DNA of 33,597 nucleotides from JBHHYS01 sp046757645 (GCA_046757645.1 JBHHYS010000018.1:1-33597), one strand, 5' to 3'; shown: positions 8,249-16,019, counted from the stretch's first letter. Numbers and translations are program-made. Notes: generated by a model from the letters alone, not told the origin.

Positions 8249-9197
8249 GTCAACTTCTTTCATTGCGCCCCGCGACGCCTCCCCGCAGCGCCTCGACCAC
8301 TTCTTGGCCTCGCAGTTGCCGGAGCTCAGCCGCACCCGCATCCAGCAACTCATCCGCGAGGGCCACGCCACCGTGGAAGGCGTGGTGGTGCGCCGCCCGG
8401 GCCGGGCTCTGCGGGGTGGGGAGCACCTGGCGCTGGAGATCGTTGACCGGCCCCGGCTGGCCGCCGAGCCCGAAGCGATTCCGCTGCGCGTGCTCTACGA
8501 GGACGACGATCTGCTGGCGATTGACAAACCGGCTGGGATGGTGGTGCACGCCGGCGCGGGTCAGCGCCGGGGCACGCTGGTGAACGCTCTGCTGCATCGC
8601 CTCGGGCCGCTCTCCACCCTGGGCGGCCCGGTGCGTCCCGGGATCGTTCACCGCCTGGACAAATCCACCTCGGGCGTCTTGCTGGTGGCGAAGAACGACG
8701 AAGCCCACCGCCACCTGGCCGAGCAATTTCGGCGCCGCCAGGTGGAGAAGCACTACCTGGCGCTGGTGCACGGCCGCTTGCCCCGGACTCGCGACACCAT
8801 TAACCTCCCGGTCGCCCGCGACCGCGTGCGCCGCACGCGCATGACCACTCGCCGACACCAAGGGCGCCCCGCGACCACCGAGTATTGTGTTCTGCAAACA
8901 GCGGCCGGTTTCACGCTGCTCGAGGCCATCCTCCACACCGGCCGTACCCATCAAGTGCGCGTGCACCTCTCCGCCCTGGGGCATCCGGTGGTGGGGGACA
9001 CCCTGTACGGAGCGCCCCGTCTGTTGCGCTGGGGCCGCTCTTCCCAACTCACCCTGAATCGCAATTTCTTGCATGCGCAGCGAGTGCGCTTCCGGCATCC
9101 ACGCACGAACGAGCCCCTGGAAATCCGGGCCGTCCTGCCGCCGGAATTGGAGGAGCTATTGCACAAGCTGGGGCTGGAGGCCCCGGCAACGAATTGA
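8238..9197 (+). CDS. rluD: RluA/RluD-family 23S rRNA pseudouridine synthase
   Basis: A 319-residue RNA-modifying enzyme. An S4 RNA-binding domain occupies about residues 15-75 (RLDHFLASQLPELSRTRIQQ...GHATVEG). The RluA-type catalytic domain follows: ALLHRLGPLS, then IVHRLDKSTSGVLLVAKN with the catalytic Asp, and the C-terminal LLEAILHTGRTHQVRVHLSA. The start at ATG 8238 overlaps the lgt end by 11 bp; an upstream in-frame start lies deep inside lgt. The S4 domain and length match RluD, which modifies helix 69 of 23S rRNA. RluC is the main alternative, so the exact target is uncertain. The -35 box of the next gene overlaps its stop codon. Confidence 0.85.
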   Translation: MPARSTSFIAPRDASPQRLDHFLASQLPELSRTRIQQLIREGHATVEGVVVRRPGRALRGGEHLALEIVDRPRLAAEPEAIPLRVLYEDDDLLAIDKPAGMVVHAGAGQRRGTLVNALLHRLGPLSTLGGPVRPGIVHRLDKSTSGVLLVAKNDEAHRHLAEQFRRRQVEKHYLALVHGRLPRTRDTINLPVARDRVRRTRMTTRRHQGRPATTEYCVLQTAAGFTLLEAILHTGRTHQVRVHLSALGHPVVGDTLYGAPRLLRWGRSSQLTLNRNFLHAQRVRFRHPRTNEPLEIRAVLPPELEELLHKLGLEAPATN

Positions 9198-9222
9198 CCC
9201 GCGGCAAAGCGGTTTCTATAAT
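9194..9222 (+). promoter_or_regulatory. strong sigma70-type promoter of first VWA gene
   Basis: TTGACC (9194-9199) and TATAAT (9217-9222) are separated by exactly 17 bp. The -35 overlaps the stop codon of the preceding gene. The -10 contains an in-frame ATG (9221), which excludes that codon as a start. The leader would be about 13 nt and carries GAGGAAAG. Confidence 0.85.
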
Positions 9223-9241
9223 GGGGTGGGGAGAGGAAAGC

Positions 9242-10273
9242 ATGAGCCGGGCACCCATTGTTCTACTTGCCGTTTTGCTTGTCTCCGTGACGCCCAGCCT
9301 GCGGGCGCAATCCTCGGCATCGCAAGAGCCAGAGACAGAGCCAGAGACAGAGAAAGCCCCACCCATCCGGGTGGAGGTCGAGCTGGTCAACGTGGTCTTC
9401 AGCGTCACTGACCGGCGCAATCGCTTTGTCACCGGCCTGGGCCCGGACGACTTTCTGGTTTACGAAGACGGCGTGCAGCAAGAGATCAAGTTCTTCACCG
9501 GCGAAACCAACCTCCCCCTGCGCATCGGTCTGCTGATTGATACCAGCAACAGCGTGCGTCCCCGCTTCCAGTTCGAGCAGGAGGCCGGCATCGACTTTCT
9601 CCACACCATCTTGCAGCCCAAGAAAGACCTGGCGTTCACCATCAGTTTTGACGCTACCCCGGTGCTGGTGCAGGATTTGACCGACGACCCTCTGGACCTG
9701 GCCGACTCCATCCGCAACCTGCGTGCCGGAGGCGGCACCGCTCTCTACGATGCCATCTATTTGGCGTGCAAGATGAAGTTGTCGGAAGGTACCGGTAACG
9801 ACTACCGCAAGATGCTCATCGTCTTGAGCGACGGCAATGACACCACCAGCCTGGTGAGCCGCGAGGAGGCGCTGGAGATGGCCCGCCGGTTTGAAGTCAC
9901 CGTGTTTACGGTGAGCACCAACGCCCCGCCGATACAATACAGCGGTGAATCCCGGAACTTGCAGAACCCCTGCGAAGTGATGGGGGGAGAGGGCGACAAA
10001 GTGCTGAAACGCTTTGCCCAATCCACGGGCGGCACCGCCTATTGTCCCTTCAGCACCATTGATGTGGGGCGCTCGTTCGAGCGGATCGCCAATCAGCTTC
10101 GCAGCCAGTACACCCTGGCCTATACACCCACGAGCCCCATCCGCGACGGCCGCTACCGCCGCATCACCATCAAGACGCGGCGCAAAGGTTTGCGCGTGCG
10201 TCACCGACCCGGCTACTACGCTCGTCCTCTCACCGCCGAGGCCGCTGGCGCGAGCTCTTCTCCCGGTGAGTGA
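9242..10273 (+). CDS. secreted VWFA-related (Acidobacterial family) protein 1, intact MIDAS
   Basis: A 343-residue exported protein: signal peptide (SRAPIVLLAVLLVSV...LRAQ), a short acidic Glu/Thr/Pro linker, then a von Willebrand A-like domain. The MIDAS is complete: DTSNS at 100-104 (DxSxS), GGGTALYDAI with the Thr, and VLSDGND with the Asp. The family ending is present (LRSQYTLAYTPTSPIRDGRYRRI, KGLRVRHRPGYYA). These proteins belong to the VWFA-related domain family typical of Acidobacteriota; the ligand and biological role are not known. The start is fixed by GAGGAAAG and the promoter just upstream. It converges with the second VWA gene, 77 bp away. Confidence 0.9.
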   Translation: MSRAPIVLLAVLLVSVTPSLRAQSSASQEPETEPETEKAPPIRVEVELVNVVFSVTDRRNRFVTGLGPDDFLVYEDGVQQEIKFFTGETNLPLRIGLLIDTSNSVRPRFQFEQEAGIDFLHTILQPKKDLAFTISFDATPVLVQDLTDDPLDLADSIRNLRAGGGTALYDAIYLACKMKLSEGTGNDYRKMLIVLSDGNDTTSLVSREEALEMARRFEVTVFTVSTNAPPIQYSGESRNLQNPCEVMGGEGDKVLKRFAQSTGGTAYCPFSTIDVGRSFERIANQLRSQYTLAYTPTSPIRDGRYRRITIKTRRKGLRVRHRPGYYARPLTAEAAGASSSPGE

Positions 10274-10330
10274 GTCCTGGCTTCTCTTTCCCGATCGACT
10301 TCCGCCCAGGCAAACCAGCAGAAAGAAACC

Positions 10331-10351
10331 GCCGGCGGACTCTCCGCCGGC
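10331..10351 (-). terminator. hairpin terminator of second VWA gene
   Basis: A perfect 9-bp stem, GCCGGCGGA/TCCGCCGGC, with a 3-nt loop begins on the last base of the minus-strand stop codon. On that strand it is followed by the T-rich GGTTTCTTTC. It may also slow plus-strand transcripts from the converging gene, but has no T tract on that side. Confidence 0.65.
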
Positions 10352-11352
10352 TACGAGCTGGGTGCGTAGTAGCCGCGGCGGGCTCGCACCCGCAGCCCTT
10401 TTCGTTTCACTTTGATTTTGATCTTGCGGAACCGCCCATCGTGAGCCCGATTGGTGGGCGTATAACCGAGGCTGTACTGGCTCCGCAACTCAGCGGCAAT
10501 TTCATTGAAGGCGTCCTGCAACTTCTTGGAATCGGACGGGAAGATAGCCCGCCCACCCGTCTCTTTGGCCAGCTTTTCCAGGACGCTGCTCCCCGTGTAG
10601 GACCGGCCGCCTCTCTGCCAGTAGTAGCCGGGGTCGGCAATCCCGATGGCGTAGATCATGGTGTCGCTGCGCTGCACCGCTTCGATTGCCTGTTTCTCCT
10701 TCAGCGTGCTGCCGGCATCCACACCGTCGCTGACCAGGATGATGGCTTTGCGGCCCACCTCGGGTGCCAGCTTTTCTTTTGCCGCCAGGTAGATGGCATC
10801 GTAGAGGCGCGTGCCCGCCGGGCGCCGGCCCGGAAAGGGTCCCAGATCCACGGGCGTGTTGATGCGTGCCTGGTTGAGCGCTCGCTGCACCCGCTCCGCC
10901 TCGGCGGTGAAGTCTTGGAGTAGATCGACGTTGACGTCAAAGGTGATCAGCAGCACCAGATCGACCGGCCGCAGAATCTGCGAGAGGAACAGGGCCGCCG
11001 TCCGCTTCTCGATGGGGAGAACCTGCTTCTGGCTGATGCTGGTGTCAACCAGCAGGGCGAGGGTAAGCGGGCGGTCGGTCTCCCGCGCGAAGTACCGCAG
11101 TTTTTGCTTCTTTCCCTTCTCCCGGATTTCAAAGTCCTTCGCCTCTAGATCGGTCACCAGCCGCCCTTTCTTGTCTTTCACCGTACAGTAGATATTCACC
11201 ACCTCCACCTCCACCCGCAGGGTGCCACCCGGGGGTGGAGCCGGCGGCGGTTGTTGACCGGACCCCAGAACGGCGAAGCCGGCCGGGACCGCTAGGAGGA
11301 GCAGCAAACTCACGTAGGTGAATGGGCGCCGCCCTTCGTTGAATGGTCTCAT
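10351..11352 (-). CDS. secreted VWFA-related (Acidobacterial family) protein 2, intact MIDAS
   Basis: A 333-residue exported protein with a signal peptide or anchor (VSLLLLLAVPAGFAVLG), a Pro-rich linker (QQPPPAPPPGG) and a VWA-like domain. MIDAS motifs are DTSIS at 103-107, the GTRLYDAIYLA threonine and LVSDGVD. The ending matches its neighbour (LRSQYSLGYTPTNRAHDGRF, KGLRVRARRGYYAPS). The frame is open for 100 codons further upstream into the oppositely oriented third VWA gene, but the signal sequence places the start at ATG 11352. The start lies inside the promoter of the divergent third gene, so expression of the two is probably linked. Confidence 0.88.
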   Translation of the reverse strand: MRPFNEGRRPFTYVSLLLLLAVPAGFAVLGSGQQPPPAPPPGGTLRVEVEVVNIYCTVKDKKGRLVTDLEAKDFEIREKGKKQKLRYFARETDRPLTLALLVDTSISQKQVLPIEKRTAALFLSQILRPVDLVLLITFDVNVDLLQDFTAEAERVQRALNQARINTPVDLGPFPGRRPAGTRLYDAIYLAAKEKLAPEVGRKAIILVSDGVDAGSTLKEKQAIEAVQRSDTMIYAIGIADPGYYWQRGGRSYTGSSVLEKLAKETGGRAIFPSDSKKLQDAFNEIAAELRSQYSLGYTPTNRAHDGRFRKIKIKVKRKGLRVRARRGYYAPSS

Positions 11353-11367
11353 CCGCGCCAGTATAAT
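11339..11367 (+). promoter_or_regulatory. promoter of third VWA gene, nested in the divergent gene start
   Basis: TTGAAT (11339-11344), 17 bp, TATAAT (11362-11367). It spans the start codon of the minus-strand VWA gene (11352-11350). The same AT-rich core also reads TATACT on the minus strand (11365-11360), so opposing -10 elements may overlap. The plus-strand leader is about 115 nt. Confidence 0.7.
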
Positions 11368-11488
11368 CACGCTGCTCAACGGAGGGAAAATCTTTTCCCT
11401 CTCCATTTGGATGCCGGGGCCAACGCGAAGGTCAACTATTGGCAGCCACCACCGAAGCCATGGCATCCAAGCAAGGCGAGGCGCCGGC

Positions 11489-12529
11489 GTGAATAGCACT
11501 CCTTTCCGCTGCCGTTGGGTCGGCGCTTTCAGGGTTCTTTTTCCCCTCCTACTCCTCGGTGCCGGCGCGGTTGCCCAGAACGACTCGGGCAGAGACGTCC
11601 GTTTTCGTCTGCGCACCTCGGTGGAACTGGTGCTGGTGCCGGTGACGGTCAAGGATGCAGAGGGGAATCTGGTGACCGACTTGAAGCGTGAGGACTTCCA
11701 GCTGTTCGAAAATGGCGAGGAGTACCCGATTCGTTATTTCTCCATCGACCCCTTTCCTCTCTCGGCCGTCATCCTTGTGGATGGGGGGGTGAACCGGTCA
11801 GCGCGCGAGGCGGTGCAGGAGACCCTGCCGGTGACTCTTAGCGCCTTCGCTCCCGACGACGAGTTCGCCCTCTACATCTTCGACACTTATCCCCGCCGGC
11901 TGCTGGATTTCACGCGCGATCCCGAACAGCTCCGCCGCGCCATCGGCGCGCTCGCCGGCGAAGCCCCCGCGACATCGGAGAGCGTCGCCGCGGGACCCAT
12001 GAGCGCCGGGCCGCGCATTAACACCTTGCCGGTCGGTCCGGGGGCACCCTCTCCGTTGCCGCAGGCGCGCAAACCCGTGAAGAGCATCCACGATGCCCTG
12101 TTTGCCGCCGGGATGGCGCTGCGCAACCGCGAACGAGGCCGCCGCCGCGTCATCTTCATCATTTCCGACGGCCTCAACTCCCGCTTGAACGTGCATAGCT
12201 TCGAGGAAACGCGCGACTTGTTGCTGGCCGAGGACGTTTCCGTCTATGCCATCGGCGTGGGCAGCGCCCGCTTCGCTCCCCGCACCACGGTGCTCTCCGA
12301 CTACGCCCGCGCCACCGGGGGCGATCTCTATCATCCGATGAAAAAGGATTCACTCGCGCACGCCTACACTCGCATTGCCGAGCAAGCCCGCTACCAGTAC
12401 ACGCTGGTCTACGCGGCGCGGCCCGCACCCGGCAGCCGTGAATACCGGCGCATCGAAGTGCGGGTACGGCGCCCCGGGGTGACCTTGCGCGCCCGGGCGG
12501 GCTACTTCGCCGGCGTGCCCGCTCACTAG
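11489..12529 (+). CDS. secreted VWFA-related (Acidobacterial family) protein 3, degenerate MIDAS
   Basis: A 346-residue exported paralogue of the two preceding VWA proteins. I start it at GTG 11489, which gives a signal peptide (FRVLFPLLLLGAGAVAQ); the frame is open upstream to 11318 but adds no sensible sequence. The family core is present (VELVLVPVTVKDAEGNLVTD, then FIISDGLNS) and the ending (YQYTLVYAARPAPGSREYRRI, RPGVTLRARAGYFAG) is conserved. The metal site is not: the DxSxS position reads DGGVN (98-102), and the Thr-bearing GGT.LYDAI segment is replaced by KSIHDALF. Only the third Asp remains. It may be a non-metal or structural paralogue. Confidence 0.88.
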   Translation: MNSTPFRCRWVGAFRVLFPLLLLGAGAVAQNDSGRDVRFRLRTSVELVLVPVTVKDAEGNLVTDLKREDFQLFENGEEYPIRYFSIDPFPLSAVILVDGGVNRSAREAVQETLPVTLSAFAPDDEFALYIFDTYPRRLLDFTRDPEQLRRAIGALAGEAPATSESVAAGPMSAGPRINTLPVGPGAPSPLPQARKPVKSIHDALFAAGMALRNRERGRRRVIFIISDGLNSRLNVHSFEETRDLLLAEDVSVYAIGVGSARFAPRTTVLSDYARATGGDLYHPMKKDSLAHAYTRIAEQARYQYTLVYAARPAPGSREYRRIEVRVRRPGVTLRARAGYFAGVPAH

Positions 12530-12571
12530 CAAATTGTTTTCTCACCCACTCCTTTCTGCATCGCCACAACT

Positions 12572-12599
12572 AAAAATGGTTTTTTTGCGACCACTTTTT
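12572..12599 (+). terminator. terminator after third VWA gene
   Basis: AAAAATGGT (12572-12580) pairs with ACCA(C)TTTTT (12590-12599) with one bulged C, and a run of T ends the structure. It separates the VWA gene from the tiny gene that follows. Confidence 0.55.
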
Positions 12600-12601
12600 G
12601 C

Positions 12602-12630
12602 TTGACATTGCCGGCGCCCGACTTTATACA
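12602..12630 (+). promoter_or_regulatory. strong promoter of the tiny basic-peptide gene
   Basis: Consensus TTGACA (12602-12607) and TATACA (12625-12630) with 17-bp spacing. Transcription would start near 12637, leaving a leader of about 80 nt before the ATG at 12719. Confidence 0.85.
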
Positions 12631-12640
12631 TCACACTAAC

Positions 12641-12688
12641 GTTTGCAGTGGCTCACAACCGGAAAGCCTTTCAGCTTCGACTGCAAGC
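12641..12688 (+). promoter_or_regulatory. structured 5' leader of the tiny gene
   Basis: GTTTGCAGT (12641-12649) pairs with ACTGCAAGC (12680-12688), 9 bp with one G-T. A second stem, GGCT/AGCC (12650-12653 with 12665-12668), sits inside. The structure starts about 4 nt after the predicted transcription start and ends about 15 nt before the ribosome-binding site. It may stabilise the mRNA or regulate it; no known riboswitch is recognised. Confidence 0.45.
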
Positions 12689-12718
12689 GATTCCTGAGGA
12701 CGAAAGGGGAAAGTGGAG

Positions 12719-12778
12719 ATGGCCAAGCGCGCGAAGAAGAAGGCGAAGAAGAAGGCGAAGAAGAAAAAGAAGAGGTAG
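12719..12778 (+). CDS. 19-residue Lys/Ala/Arg peptide, histone-tail-like
   Basis: The short frame encodes MAKRAKKKAKKKAKKKKKR: 12 Lys, 2 Arg, 4 Ala, no acidic or hydrophobic residue. AGGGGA (12705-12710) lies 8 nt before the ATG, which is good Shine-Dalgarno spacing. The gene has its own consensus promoter, a folded leader and a terminator, so it is a complete one-gene unit between two unrelated genes. The central part is a 12-bp repeat (GCGAAGAAGAAG) that encodes AKKK. The composition resembles tails of bacterial H1-like proteins, so binding to DNA, RNA or ribosomes is a reasonable guess, but the role is unknown. The alternative is that the transcript of about 200 nt is an RNA gene and the frame is incidental; the ribosome-binding site argues against this. 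Confidence 0.65.
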   Translation: MAKRAKKKAKKKAKKKKKR

Positions 12779-12811
12779 CTGCAGCATTCGCGCTAACTGA
12801 ACAATCCCCGT

Positions 12812-12844
12812 GGGGGAGTCCTTCGCGACTCCCCCTTAGTTTTC
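12812..12844 (+). terminator. Rho-independent terminator of the tiny gene
   Basis: A perfect 9-bp stem, GGGGGAGTC/GACTCCCCC (12812-12820 and 12827-12835), with loop CTTCGC is followed by TTAGTTTT. The stop codon of the opposing helicase gene (12838-12836) lies in the T-rich tail. Confidence 0.85.
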
Positions 12845-15800
12845 TGCCCCGGTTCCCTCCGCTCCCTTCTCCGGCGCTTCTTCCCCCGCCCCGGCCGGCC
12901 GTCCGGTGGTCGTAAGGGACTGCTCGTACTCGGGACAGATACGCTGGTAGTCACAGAAGCGACAGTGGTAGTTGGGCCGCGGGGGAAACTCCCCGGCCCG
13001 AATGCGGGCCGCGGTCTCACGGATGCGCTCCAGCTTTTCCCCCCGCTGCTGCTGGCTGGCCGCGATGCTGATCGGATCGTTGGTGGCCAAATTGTAAAGA
13101 GTGAGTCGCACGGGCGTGTAGCCCAGTGTCGCCTCGGTGGCGGCAGCGTAGAGAGCCAGTTGTAGGCTGCGTTCCACGTCGCGGCGCCCATGCGGCCGGC
13201 CGGTCTTGTATTCGACAATCTCCACCTGGCGGCCCGCCACCCGGTTGATCTGGTCAATGCGACCCGTCAGTTCTATGTCTTCCCAGCGCCAAGAAAACCG
13301 CTTTTCCCGTTCCAGTACGGTCGGGCGTAGGGTCCGGTGGCGTTCGTAAAACGCCTCCAGTTGAGCCAGCCCGGCCTGGCGGTATTCCTCCTGCTGGTAG
13401 GAATCGGAAGAGGACCAAGAGACCTGGCGCCACTGCTGCTCGTAGATGTGCGCCAGTTCGGCGAAAGGCAGCTCGGGCTGGCGCTGGCGCGCCTGGAAGA
13501 ACTGGGCGACGACACGGTGCATGATCTGGCCGAAGACCAGTGCCGGGCTGAACGCGCCGCGGATTTGCCACCGGTAGGCGAACTGGAATTTGAGCGGACA
13601 AATGGCGTAGGTCTCGAGCGCCGAATGACTGAGAGACAACGGCTCAGAGAGGGGCGGCAGAGGAGCCAGGGCCGCCCAAGAGACAATGCGGGAATAGCAG
13701 CAACTGGCCTCCCGGCGCTCAAATAGCTCCCCCTGGTGGGCCGCAGGCGGGACCGCCCAATCACCGGCCTTCTCCGATTCGGGCGCCGGCGGCAAGCTGA
13801 GCTGCTCAACGGCGGGCAGCACACGGGGGTCGCGGAGGATGTCCTCCAGGAAAATCGAAGGGGAACGGCGGCCATCGCTCACGGTCAGCAGGCTGAGTTG
13901 CGACCGCGCCCGGGTCAGAGCCACGTAGCAGAGCCGCCGCTCTTCCTGGACATGGAAGTCGCCCGGCGGCAGGGCCTCCTTCATCAAAGCCTCGGGGAAG
14001 ACAAACAGCGGGCGCCGCCGCCGCACCGGGAAATCGTTACGATTCAAGCGCAACACAAAGACGCTATCGAACTCCAACCCCTTGGCGGCGTGCACGGTCA
14101 TCAACTGCACGGCGTCGGCGGGGCCGCGCTCTTCCCCCAGGGCGATGGTCCCGCCGGCTTCTTCGAAGTAGTCCAGATACTCCACCAACTCCCGCAACTG
14201 TTTCGTTTCGCTCTTTTCTTGCTCCCACCGACGGAGGAAGTCGGCGAACTCTTCCAGGTAGATTCGATCCGGGTCGGAAGGCAGCAGGCGCAGGCCGAGG
14301 CGTTCGAGCAGGTCGTCGAAGAACGCCGTCACCGCCATCTGGGTGGCACGCTCTTGCCCGGCGCGAATTAACTCCAAAAGTTTCTCCAGGCGGGTGTTCT
14401 CGGTGCGCACCGCCGGGTGCAAGCTTTCGGCGGCGCGATAGAGTGAGACGTTCTCGCGCTGGGCACGCGCCGCCAGCCCAAAGAGATGCTCGGGGGGGAA
14501 CTGCCAGGCGAGGATGGCCAACAGGCGCGCGAAGCCCACGTTGTCGTCGGGACGGTCAATCACGCGGAGATAGGCTAGAAGGTCGCGAATCAGGGTGTGG
14601 TCCAGGATGGATAGTTTGCGAATCACGAAGGGGATGCCGGCGCGGGCCAGGGCTTGCACCGCCTCCCGACGGTGGCGATGGGTGCGATAGAGCACGGCGC
14701 AGTCGCCGCCGCGCTGGCGATTAGGGTTCGACCTTGCACACAGACGCTGGATCCCCTCGCAGACGTAGGTGGCTTCCTGGGCCGGGCTGGCGACCTCGAC
14801 GACTTTCACCCGCTCGCCCGGGGGGTTCAGAGCCACGAGTTTCTTGTCCGGTTGGAACCGGGCAGCCTGATTTTGGCTGATGAGCTGGGTGGCCACCTGC
14901 AGGATGCGCCGGGTGGACCGGTAGTTTTGCGTCAGGAAAATCAACCGGTGCTCGGGAAAGAGCTGGACGAATTTGCGGAAGCTGGCATAGGAGGCACCGC
15001 GAAAGCGATAGATGGCCTGATCATCGTCGCCCACCACCATCAGATTGCGGTGGCGGCCGGCGAGCAGAGCCAGCAACTCGATCTGGGCCACGTTGGCATC
15101 CTGAAATTCGTCCACCAGGATGTAGCGGAAGCGCTCCTGGTAGTGGGCCAGCAGCGGGGGATTGCCCCGCAAGAGCTCAACGGCGCGGAAGAGCATGCCG
15201 CCGAAGGTGATCCGGTTGTGCTCGCGCAGCAAGCGCTCCGCCGTGGCGTAGACTCGGGCGAGCTCCCGCTGGCGGGCCACTTCCTCTCGGCGCCGCTCGC
15301 GCTCCTCCTCAGCCAGCAGCGCCTGCTCGCGCTCGAGCGCGGCGGCCAGCCCCCCCACGTAGGCCTCATAGTCGGCGGGGCTGACCAGCTCATCCTGGCA
15401 GCGAGCGAAGAACTTGTGGAAATCGCTCAAGAAGCGGCCCGGCTCGGAGAGATGCTTGAAGATATGGAGCCCGAGTTGGTGAAGGCGGCGGCGGAGGAAG
15501 ATCCAGTAGTCGATGTCGTCGAGCACGGCCAGGTCCTGGTTGTGCTCGCGGAGCAGCCAGTGGCAGAAGGCATGGAAGGTGGAGACCCGCACCGCTTCCC
15601 CGCGCTTGTCGGCTTGCCGCCGGATGCGCTGTCGCATTTCGGCGGCCGCTTTGTCGGTGTAGGTCACCGCCAAGATGTTTTCGCCGTGGAGGTCGGGGAG
15701 AATTTCCAGGAGGTAGCGGATGCGCTCGGCGATGACACGGGTCTTGCCGGTGCCGGCCCCCGCCACCACCAGGAGCGGCCCGTGGAGGTGCTCGACCGCC

Positions 15801-15859
15801 GCGCGCTGCGCGGCATTCAGGTGGGCGGTTTGCGGGTGCCCTGCGCTGCCCGAGCCCAT
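12836..15859 (-). CDS. UvrD/PcrA-like superfamily 1 helicase fused to RecB-type Fe-S nuclease
   Basis: A 1007-residue DNA repair or recombination enzyme. Helicase motifs run in order: Q-motif LNAAQRAAVEH, Walker A AGAGTGKT (33-40), VDEFQDAN, GDDDQAIYRFRGA, QNYRSTRRIL, MTVHAAKGLEFD and VALTRARSQL. The last ~270 residues form a PD-(D/E)XK nuclease of the RecB/Cas4 type: His in FGQIMHRVV, Asp in TGRIDQI, and VEIVEYKTGR with LQLALYA. A Fe-S cysteine set is visible as one Cys in TYAICPLKF and three in the C-terminal HCRFCDYQRICPEYE. The nuclease site looks complete. I start at ATG 15859, with AAGGGAGA upstream, rather than 18 codons earlier. It could act in a single-subunit, AddAB-like end-processing role; no partner subunit is adjacent. 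Confidence 0.92.
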   Translation of the reverse strand: MGSGSAGHPQTAHLNAAQRAAVEHLHGPLLVVAGAGTGKTRVIAERIRYLLEILPDLHGENILAVTYTDKAAAEMRQRIRRQADKRGEAVRVSTFHAFCHWLLREHNQDLAVLDDIDYWIFLRRRLHQLGLHIFKHLSEPGRFLSDFHKFFARCQDELVSPADYEAYVGGLAAALEREQALLAEEERERRREEVARQRELARVYATAERLLREHNRITFGGMLFRAVELLRGNPPLLAHYQERFRYILVDEFQDANVAQIELLALLAGRHRNLMVVGDDDQAIYRFRGASYASFRKFVQLFPEHRLIFLTQNYRSTRRILQVATQLISQNQAARFQPDKKLVALNPPGERVKVVEVASPAQEATYVCEGIQRLCARSNPNRQRGGDCAVLYRTHRHRREAVQALARAGIPFVIRKLSILDHTLIRDLLAYLRVIDRPDDNVGFARLLAILAWQFPPEHLFGLAARAQRENVSLYRAAESLHPAVRTENTRLEKLLELIRAGQERATQMAVTAFFDDLLERLGLRLLPSDPDRIYLEEFADFLRRWEQEKSETKQLRELVEYLDYFEEAGGTIALGEERGPADAVQLMTVHAAKGLEFDSVFVLRLNRNDFPVRRRRPLFVFPEALMKEALPPGDFHVQEERRLCYVALTRARSQLSLLTVSDGRRSPSIFLEDILRDPRVLPAVEQLSLPPAPESEKAGDWAVPPAAHQGELFERREASCCYSRIVSWAALAPLPPLSEPLSLSHSALETYAICPLKFQFAYRWQIRGAFSPALVFGQIMHRVVAQFFQARQRQPELPFAELAHIYEQQWRQVSWSSSDSYQQEEYRQAGLAQLEAFYERHRTLRPTVLEREKRFSWRWEDIELTGRIDQINRVAGRQVEIVEYKTGRPHGRRDVERSLQLALYAAATEATLGYTPVRLTLYNLATNDPISIAASQQQRGEKLERIRETAARIRAGEFPPRPNYHCRFCDYQRICPEYEQSLTTTGRPAGAGEEAPEKGAEGTGAEN

Positions 15860-15884
15860 GTCTCCCTTATACACGAGTGTAGTA

Positions 15885-15913
15885 ATCTTATCCGAGTCGT
15901 TTCCAGAAGCCAA
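15885..15913 (-). promoter_or_regulatory. probable promoter of helicase-nuclease gene
   Basis: On the minus strand, TTGGCT (15913-15908), 17 bp, TAAGAT (15890-15885). Initiation near 15878 leaves a leader of about 19 nt carrying AAGGGAGA. Confidence 0.55.
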
Positions 15914-16019
15914 TTCCCGCCGGTGCGCTGCCCCAAGCGACTGAATTGAGGTTCAGCGCTGGCCACCCATCGAAAAAAGGAAAAGCGGCGGAGGCAGGCC
16001 GCGCCCACCCGCGGGTTCC

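Noticed and set aside
12731..12766. Repeat considered as a CRISPR or tandem-repeat locus
   Set aside because: Only three short units without spacers, fully explained by AKKK codons of the tiny gene.
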